From contig CANQYL010000009.1 in the NCBI GenBank assembly GCA_947628035.1, positions 1-37,500 of the forward strand: a DNA stretch of 37,500 bases, written 5' to 3'. Below the pieces are notes generated by a model. That model was given only the letters and a program-made list of their open reading frames with translations, was not told the DNA's origin and searched no databases. Shown piece after piece: positions 15,301 through 24,300 of this stretch (positions within the stretch are counted from its first letter, which is position 1; every line of letters starts with the position of its first letter). The DNA is from an uncultured Akkermansia sp. Lineage in GTDB: Bacteria; Verrucomicrobiota; Verrucomicrobiia; Verrucomicrobiales; Akkermansiaceae. The position numbers were made by a program, and so were the translations under genes.

Positions 15301-18300
15301 CGCGTTCACCCTCGGCGCGGAAAACGCGAGGGTCAACCTCGTGAAGGCAGGGAATTCGATGCAGATCATCGGCGCAGGAACGGTCACAATCTACGGCGCT
15401 GTGACGGTCGAGGGAGGAAGCCTCCGGTTGACCAATGTCTCTGAAGGTTCCACGATTCACGGGACTCTTTCCGGAGACGGAACGCTGGATCTCGCCGGAG
15501 GAACGAATCTCACCATCACGGGCGCGGACGGAAGAGTCGGCAGCATCGGAACGCTTGCAACCACTGCCAGCCAAGGCACTCCCACACTGAACCTCGGCGG
15601 CGATCTCACATTCACGAACACGAACTTCACGACCGCCCTCACCCTCGACCGCGCGGATGTAACCGACGCGCCGGAGACGGTGTACCTGCTGTGGGGCGCC
15701 GGAACGGGGGCGCAGAGTCTCAGGTGGAGTGTGTACACGGACAAATATGCGAATGTTTCCTTCGGCGATAACACCGGCTACGGCATTGTGGACGGCGACC
15801 TGACGATTACCGACGGCGCGACCTTGGCGGAAAACTTCAAGGTGGTGTCCGGATCGATGACGATCAACGGTCAGACGACGATGCAGGAGAAGGCGGTGGA
15901 ACTCGGTGACAGCACGAAGCTCGACCTGGCAGGCGGGGTGACGGGAACGCTCACGAATCTCGCCCTGGGCGCCGGAGCGACGCTGCACGTCGGCGCCAAT
16001 ACGGAGAAGACCCCGCAGGCTCTGGACATCACGGGCGGACTCACCTGGGGCAAGGATGCCAAGCTGGATATCGATTCGCAGCTCACGATCGGTCTCGCAG
16101 GTGTGGAGCTTGCGAAGCCCGACGACGGGAACGGCTTGCTCACGATCGACCTCTCCGCGGATGTGCTGGCCGGTCTTAAGAGCGGCGAGTGGCAACTCTT
16201 CAGCGGCTGGACAGGCGCCGCCAACTGGAAGGACTACATCCAATTTGCCGGTGTGAATGCCGCCAAGTACGACGAGTTCGGACTGGATAAAAAGGGCTAC
16301 CTGACTTGGGACGACCTGGATGAGGTGATTATCTGGAAAGACCCGGACGGTAACGGTGCATTGGTGTGGGGTCAGGACGCCGAGTGGACCATGGGGTCTC
16401 ATGAGAATCAAGCGTACACCAACGAAAGAAACGTGGTGTTCCGCGGCACTCATGAAGGCGTCATCCAAGTGACGCTGGCAAACGACATCACCGTCGGTAG
16501 CGCCGGCAATGCCAAGACGATGGAGTTGAAGTTGACGTACGGCGACGACCCGCAGGCGTACAACTTTGAGTTGGGCGAGACGGCAGCGACGGCGAAGTCG
16601 CTCACGGTGACGGGGTCGTTGACCGTCGGCGATGGCATCACGGCGGAATTCTCCGGCGCGGGTGAACTCACGGTCAACGGCGGAACCATCGTGGTCGGCA
16701 CGTTGGCGGTGAGCACGAGCGGAGCGAAGAATCTCGGCGATGTCACGGTCACCGACGCCACTTCCGAGTTCGTGGTGAGGAATACAGACTCGTGGACCGG
16801 CACCACGACGAGCGGCGAGGGTTCGCTCGTGTTTGAGATGCTCGATGAGGTGGAAGCGGACACGGTCAATGACTTCATCAAGAGTGACGAGGACAGCACG
16901 CTGGGCGCCGTTGTGCTGCGCGGAGACAACACGTCTCTCGCCCTGTCTGCGGACAGCCTCGGCAACATCGCGAAGGCGGGCAAGCTGGTGGTGGAGAAGG
17001 GTGCGACGTTGACATTGGCAGGTGACATCCTCAATGGAGAAGGAAAGCCCGAAGTGCACATCTCCGGAGCAGGAGCGGGCGACTCCGACGCGGCTCTCTT
17101 CCTCAATCCTACCACCGAGGGGGAAACGGGCAGAAATGATCATACGCAAATTGTCCTCGATGACGATGCGACCATCAGCAATGGGAGTACCATCTGGTTC
17201 ATGGGCGGCTTGAGTGCGCTGCAGGACGATGAAACGGAAGGTGAGGAACGCCATACGCTGACGAAGAAAGGAGATGGCTTCTTCATGGTTTTGGGTGCGT
17301 CAACGGTCACGAATGTTGATTTCGACGTGGCAGAGGGTCGGTTGCTGATCAACCTGGACAATGATGATATCCGGAGCACGACCGTTACCCTGTCGGGCGG
17401 ACATCTCAAAGTAGGCGGTGGTGGTGCAAACGATACCACAACTCTTACGTTGAAAGCCTTGGAAGGCGAGACGGAGAATAGCAGTATCTACGCAGGGACT
17501 GCCTCCTTCACTCTGACCTTGTCGGATGACACGGAAGGGGCGGGACACAGCATCGTGGCGGATCTGGGCTATGGCAGCGATGAGGTTGTGGGTAAAGATG
17601 CCACGGCGAGTAACGCCTTTAACTTGACAAAGGCAGGACAGGCGACGCAGAAGTTCGAAGGTAAAGTCAACTTGGGTAACATCGATGTACAGGGAGGTAA
17701 GCTGGAATTTACCCTGACGGACGATGGTACAGCGGGGGCGGTAACCTTCGCTGAGGACACCGAGTTGGTTGTGGGCGGACATACGCTGACCATCAGCGGA
17801 CTGAGCGGCGCAGGCGCCATCACGGGCGACGGCACGCTGGAGCTGACGGCGGATAGCGGGTCGTTCGAAGGAAGCATCGCCACGAACCTCACGTACAACG
17901 CGGCAACGCCTGACACCGGCAGCTTCACGCTCACCGGTGAGTTCACCGGCGATGAGTTGACTGTGACGAGCGGCACGCTGACGCTGGAGCAGGGCGGAGT
18001 GCAAGAGTTCGACTTGAGCGACGCGACGGTGACGGTCGATGCCGCCGGCAGCCTGATTCTGGGCGGCGCGGAGACGACGGATGTGACGGTGAAAGACCTC
18101 GCGGATCAGATGAAGGGTTCGCTGACCCTGAAGGGCACGACGAGCAACACCGTGGACGGCGATGTCACGCTGGCTGAGGGCGCCGCGTTGACCTTCGAGA
18201 ATGGCACCGACAACGCCGTGACCGGCTCGGTGACGATGAACGGCGGTGCGCTGACGACGACGAATCAACTGAGCGTCGTCTCGCTGGCGGGCGACGGCAG

Positions 18301-21300
18301 CGTCACCTTCACGGAAACGGACGGGGTTCTCACGTTCAATGACGGGTCGGAAAGAACGCCGGAGGAAACCAAGACTTACAGCGGGACGATCGGGGGCGAG
18401 AATGTCAGCCTCGTGATGGAGGCGGGCAACCAGACGCTCACGCAGGCGTTCGACGGCAAGGGCATCACGGTGACCGGCGGCAAGCTGAGCGTGGCGGGCG
18501 GCACGTTTGAGACCCTCGCGGGCGGCGAGACGGCAGGCGGTGACCTGACGCTCACCGGCGACCTGACGGTAGGCAACGTGGACGGCAAGCTGGGGACTCT
18601 CGACCTGGGTGCGAATAGGCTGACCTTGAACAGCGGCACCTTGGATGTGACCGGACTGACGGCGACAGAAGAGGGCAGCCTGGCGATTTCGCTCACGGGC
18701 GGCGTTCAGTTTGCCGGCAGCATGGGCGGTCTCAAGTTGGACGTGGACAGCAAGCTGGATGTGCATCTCAGCTACGAGGACATCAAGGGTTACCTTGCGG
18801 ACGGCTATCAGCTCTTTGTCGGTGAAGATGTGGATACGACCACCATCGGGCAGGATCTGGAGTTTGTGGTGGATGACGAAGAAGACAATTACACGGTGGC
18901 GCTCAGCGAGGACGGGAAGCTCACGTTCACGGAGGTGCACACGCTCCTTACGTGGAACGGCGCGACTACCGACCTGACGTGGGAAAGCGCCGGAGTTCAG
19001 AAGGCCGATGGCTGGAGCCACGACGGCACCTTCGGTGAAAAGCAGGATGTCACGTTCCACGGCACGGCGACAAGCGATGTGACGGTCTCTCTCGACGGTC
19101 CGATTGTGGTGGACGACATGGAGGTGGGAGCGGAAGGGGAGGGTGCGACGGGTTACGTGTTCACGACGACGGAGGATGCTCCCGACGCGACGTTGACCGT
19201 GGACGGCACGCTGACGCTCAACGACGCCGCCACGTTTGAGGTGGACACGGAGGTGAAGGGTGCGCTGGCAGGCAAGGCGGATCTGACCGTGAAGGGGAGC
19301 CTGACGCTCGACAATGCTCTCGACGGGACGACCTTCGCCGGCGGTGTCACGCTGGACGGCGGTACGCTCAATCTGACGGAAGATAACACGCTGGGCGAAG
19401 GCAAGAAGCTCACGCTCGGTACAGGTGACAGCGCGATCAACGGCTCCATCACGGCTGAACTCGACGGACAGGGCGCCGGGAAACTGACCCTGGACAAGGG
19501 CAACCAGAACCTCTCCGGCTCGACTTCGGGTGTGGTTGAGGTGGGTGAGGGCGGTACGCTCACGAGCGACAAGCTCACGGTGGGCGGACTGAGCGGCAGC
19601 GGTACGGTGGGCGGATCCGTCACGGTGGACGGCACAGGCGGTACGTTTGACGGAACGATCGCAGGTCCGCTGGAACTCACCGTCAACAACGGCACGCAGG
19701 GCTTCAAGCAGAACGCGAAGCTCTCGGATGTCGCCCTCAACGGCGGCAAGCTGAATCTCGCCGAGGGCGGCTCGATCTCGAACCTGAATGCCGCGGGCGG
19801 TTCGCTGGAGGTCGGCGGCGATGTGAATGTCGACTCCGTGGCGGGCAGCCTGACGCAACTCAACCTGGGCGACAGGGCGACGATGCGCGTCAAAGGCGAA
19901 GGAATGACGATCACGGACGGCTTTGCCTGGGGACAGGGAGCCACGCTGGGTATCGGCTCGCAGTTCACGATCACTCTCGCGGAGGGTATGACGCTTGCGC
20001 AGCCCGGCGAGGGTGGGCAGCTCACGATTGACCTCTCCTCAGAGGTGCTGGATCAATTCCGTAGTGGCGATTGGCAGCTCTTCAACGGTTTCAAAGAGGA
20101 GTGGAGTGAATACTTCAAATTCACCATCGATGGGCAAGCCGTGGATGAGTATCGGTACGGCGATGATTTCGGATTGGATGCCGATGGCAGACTCACGTGG
20201 ACGGAGCCGGAGCACGGCAACCTGTACTGGAATGCCGATAAGGACGACGATGGAACGCTGGACTGGAACACCAAAGACAGAGAATGGAGTGACCCGGCGG
20301 AGAGAGAGAAGCCGAACGTGGCTTGGCCGGAAGGCGCGTCCGACAAGACGAATGTCCACATAACCGACCCGACTCCGGAAGAGGATCCTGATCACACGGT
20401 GAACATGGAAGGTGGCGTGACGGCGAACAATGTGGAGTTCAACGGAGGTAATTACGAGTTCACAGAAGGAATGGGGGGAGGCACGCTCAAGACAAACGAT
20501 CTCACCGTGGGAACGGGAACGACCGTTGACTTCGGCGACAAGCAACTGGACGTGGGCGGCAATCTGGAAGTGAGTGAAGGCAGCATACTGACCACGACGG
20601 GAGACACGACGGTGACGGGCGATTTCTCACTCGGAAACAACGGCGGTGCAAACATCGGCGGCGCGTTGAGCGTAGGTGGCAACTTGACCACGGGCGAGAG
20701 CAACGCGCTGGAAGCGGGTTCCGCAACGGTGCAGGGTGACCTCTCGATTGGGGCGAACGGCGGTGCAAACATCGACGGCACGCTGGACGTGGGCGGCAAG
20801 CTGACCACGGGTAACAGCAGTACGCTGACGGCGGGAGGCGCGTTGAGCGTGGCGGGCGGAGTGACCACGGGCGAGGGCAGCACGCTGGAAGCGGGTTCCG
20901 CGACGGTGCAGGGCGGAGTGACCTTGGGTGACGGAAGTACGCTGACGACGACCGAGGGCGACGCGACGGTGACGGGTGACCTCTCGATTGGGGCGAACGG
21001 CGGTGCAAACATCGATGGCACGCTGAGTGTGGACGGAAACCTGACAACTCACGACGAGAGCAAGCTGACCACGGCGGAAGATACGACTGTGACGGGTGAT
21101 TTCTCGCTCGGAAACAAGGGCGAGGCAAACATCGATGGCGCGCTGAGCGTGGACGGCAGCTTGACCACGGGCGAGAGCAGCACGCTGGAAGCGGGTTCCG
21201 CAACGGTGCAGGGTGACCTCTCGATTGGGGCGAACGGCGGTGCAAACATCGACGGCACGCTGGACGTGGGCGGCAAGCTGACCACGGGTAACAGCAGTAC

Positions 21301-24300
21301 GCTGACGGCGGGAGGCGCGTTGAGCGTGGCGGGCGGAGTGACCACGGGCGAGGGCAGCACGCTGGAAGCGGGTTCCGCGACGGTGCAGGGCGGAGTGACC
21401 TTGGGTGACGGAAGTACGCTGACGACGACCGAGGGCGACGCGACGGTGACGGGTGACCTCTCGATTGGGGCGAACGGCGGTGCAAACATCGATGGCACGC
21501 TGAGTGTGGACGGAAACCTGACAACTCACGACGAGAGCACGCTGGTCACGGCAGGTGACACGACTGTGACGGGTGACCTCTCGCTCGGAAACAAGGGCGG
21601 GGCAAACATCGACGGCGCGTTGAGCGTGGACGGCAGCTTGACCACGGGCAAGGAAAGCAATCTGACAGCCGGCTCCGTGACGGTGCAGGGCGAGGGCGGA
21701 ATGACCTTGGGTGACAGCAGTACGCTGACGGCGGAAGGCGCGTTGAGCGTGGCGGCGGGCGGAGTGACCACGGGCGAGGGCAGCACGCTGGAAGCGGGTT
21801 CCGCGACGGTGGCGGGCGGAGTGACCTTGAGCAGCGGCAGCAGAGCGACGACGAATGGCAAGCTGGATGTGACGGGCGATGTGAGCGTGGGCAGCGGTTC
21901 GCTGACGGCGAATGGCGGCGTCACGGTGACCGGCGAGCTGAAGGCGGAAGGCGGGAATCTGACGGTGGGGGGAGAGAGCACGCTGGGGTCGGTGAGCGGC
22001 AATTTCACCGGACTGGAGATTGAGAAAGACGGTACCTTGACCGTGCAGAAAGGAAAGGGCTTGACGGCGGACAGCTTCACCTGGGGTAGCGACAGCACGC
22101 TGAGTCTCGGGAAGCGCTTCAAAGGCACGCTGGACTTCGGCAAGCTCACCGGCACGGAGGATGATCGGCTCACTCTCGATTTGTCCAGCGAATTCTTGGA
22201 TCAGCTCGAGTCCGGAGACACGTTCTTCAAGGATGTGACGGGATACGGCGAGGGCTGGAACGGTCTGTTTGACTTTACCATCAACGGCAGGTCGATCGAA
22301 GAGTTCCGCAACGGGTACTACAATGATCTGCACATCACGGCGGACGGAACCCTGGCGTGGAGCGAAAAGGAGCACGGTCCGGACTACACCAGTTCCGAGG
22401 ACAACATCGGCAACAAGTGGAACACGAATGGCAAGAACATCTATGACAGCGTAGGCGACTACAGAAACGTCATCGTGGACAAAGACACGAACATCAGCTT
22501 CGCCGGCGCGGACGTGAATGAGTCGAAGGGCGTTGAGCAGTGGAGTGTGGACGGTCTGACGGTGCACAACCTGCAGGGCGGTGAGAAGGGCGTCACGTTG
22601 ACCATCACCGGTGATAGAGGACCCAACAACAAGGTGACGCTCAGGAACACCTCCGTCGGCGAGCATGACCTGACGTACGCCGGCGGACTCACGGTGGTGG
22701 GCGCTGAGTTGCACATCTCCCACGAGGATACCGACCCGGATAGCCTCGACCAGGGCGCCGTATGGAGTACGGTGATGGGCGGAAATCTCGACCTTTCGGG
22801 TGGAATGGGGCTCTTCATGGATCGCGGCGTGCTCGAACTCCAAGGCGGAGCGAACAAGCTCACCAACGTCACCTTCACGAACGATTGCGACGGTCAGCTC
22901 GTGGTGAACGGAGGAGCCGCGACGGTCTCCGGGAACATTGTCCTGGGGAGCGAAGAAGCCGTGTACACGAAGGATGCGGATGGCAAGGAGGTGACGCGCG
23001 ACCACGTGCGACTTGAGAACGGCGGCGTGCTGGAACTCGATGGCATAACGGTGGGCGCAGGTGTGACCATCGGCGGTGATGACAGCGACAACGTCGTGAG
23101 GGCGAAGGGGAATGTCAGCATGGAGAAGGGGAGCAAACTCAGCGGTGCGCACCTCGTCTTGGCAGGCAATACTGTGCTGGATGTGGGCAAGGGTGAGACT
23201 GAAGCGGCATCCGATCCATTCAGCATCTACGGCATCCAGTCCGACGGGGGACATCTCACCGGTAATCGGGACATGAACATCGCCGTGCAAGGGGATCATC
23301 GCTTCACCGGGAGCATGGAAGGGTACTCGGGCAAGATGTCCTTCACTTCTCAAGTCAAGAGGATCGAGGACATTTTCATGCCGCCGACGCAGCGCTTCAC
23401 TCAGGTGACGACCGGCAGCAGAGACTGGGATATGGAGGTCGGCTCCGGGGCTCACGTGGAGCTCAACGTGCTCAACAGCGAGGGCAAGAACGCCGGTTGG
23501 GAGATGGGAGATATCACGCTGCGTGCGGGATCGACGACCACACTCGGCTTTACCTTCTCCTCCGACGGAGTGAAATCCGCCACGGAAACGGGGATGAGCT
23601 TCACCGGCTTCCTCATGGAGGACGGCGCGACTCTGACTCTGCGTGCGGACGGTGACGCGATGCCCACGGGCACGGAGTTTGTGCTGGGCAAGGTGGTGGA
23701 TGGAGGCGAGGTGGATCTGCACTGGTCCGTCAGCAAGGATGAGGAATCTGCGGAGGGCGAGGCGAAGGGGGATAACGGCGGGGAAGAGCTCGCCGCCGCG
23801 AAAGCGGCTCCTGAGCCGAGAGATCAGGTGAACCCCAATGTGCTGGAGCTTCAGAAGGACAATCTCGAGGGCAACGCCTGGCTGCACGTGGAGAGCGCCA
23901 AGATTGTGCATAAAGGTGACCAGATCAAGCTGGTGATGGAGATGATAAAGGGCAACGCGCTGGCGGACGCGGTGCAGGGTGTTCACGAGAACGCCACCGA
24001 GGGCGCCAAGGCTCTCTGGCAGCTCACCGACACCGTCAATAATCCGAAGGGGAATGAGAATCTCAACGACCGGAATTCCGACACCTCCAAGTTGGTCTCG
24101 GATGCCACGAGTCTCCTGGACGGCGAAAACAAGAGCGAACTCGCCAAACTGCTGGCATCGGCGGCGGGCGCCGGCTACACCGGCTACACCGCGGCCCTCG
24201 GCGAGGATATGCACCGCCAGCTCACCGCTATCCGCAACCGGACGACTTCCATGGGCGATGAGGTACAGTCGGCCCGGGATGAAGATTTGCCCTACTGGCA

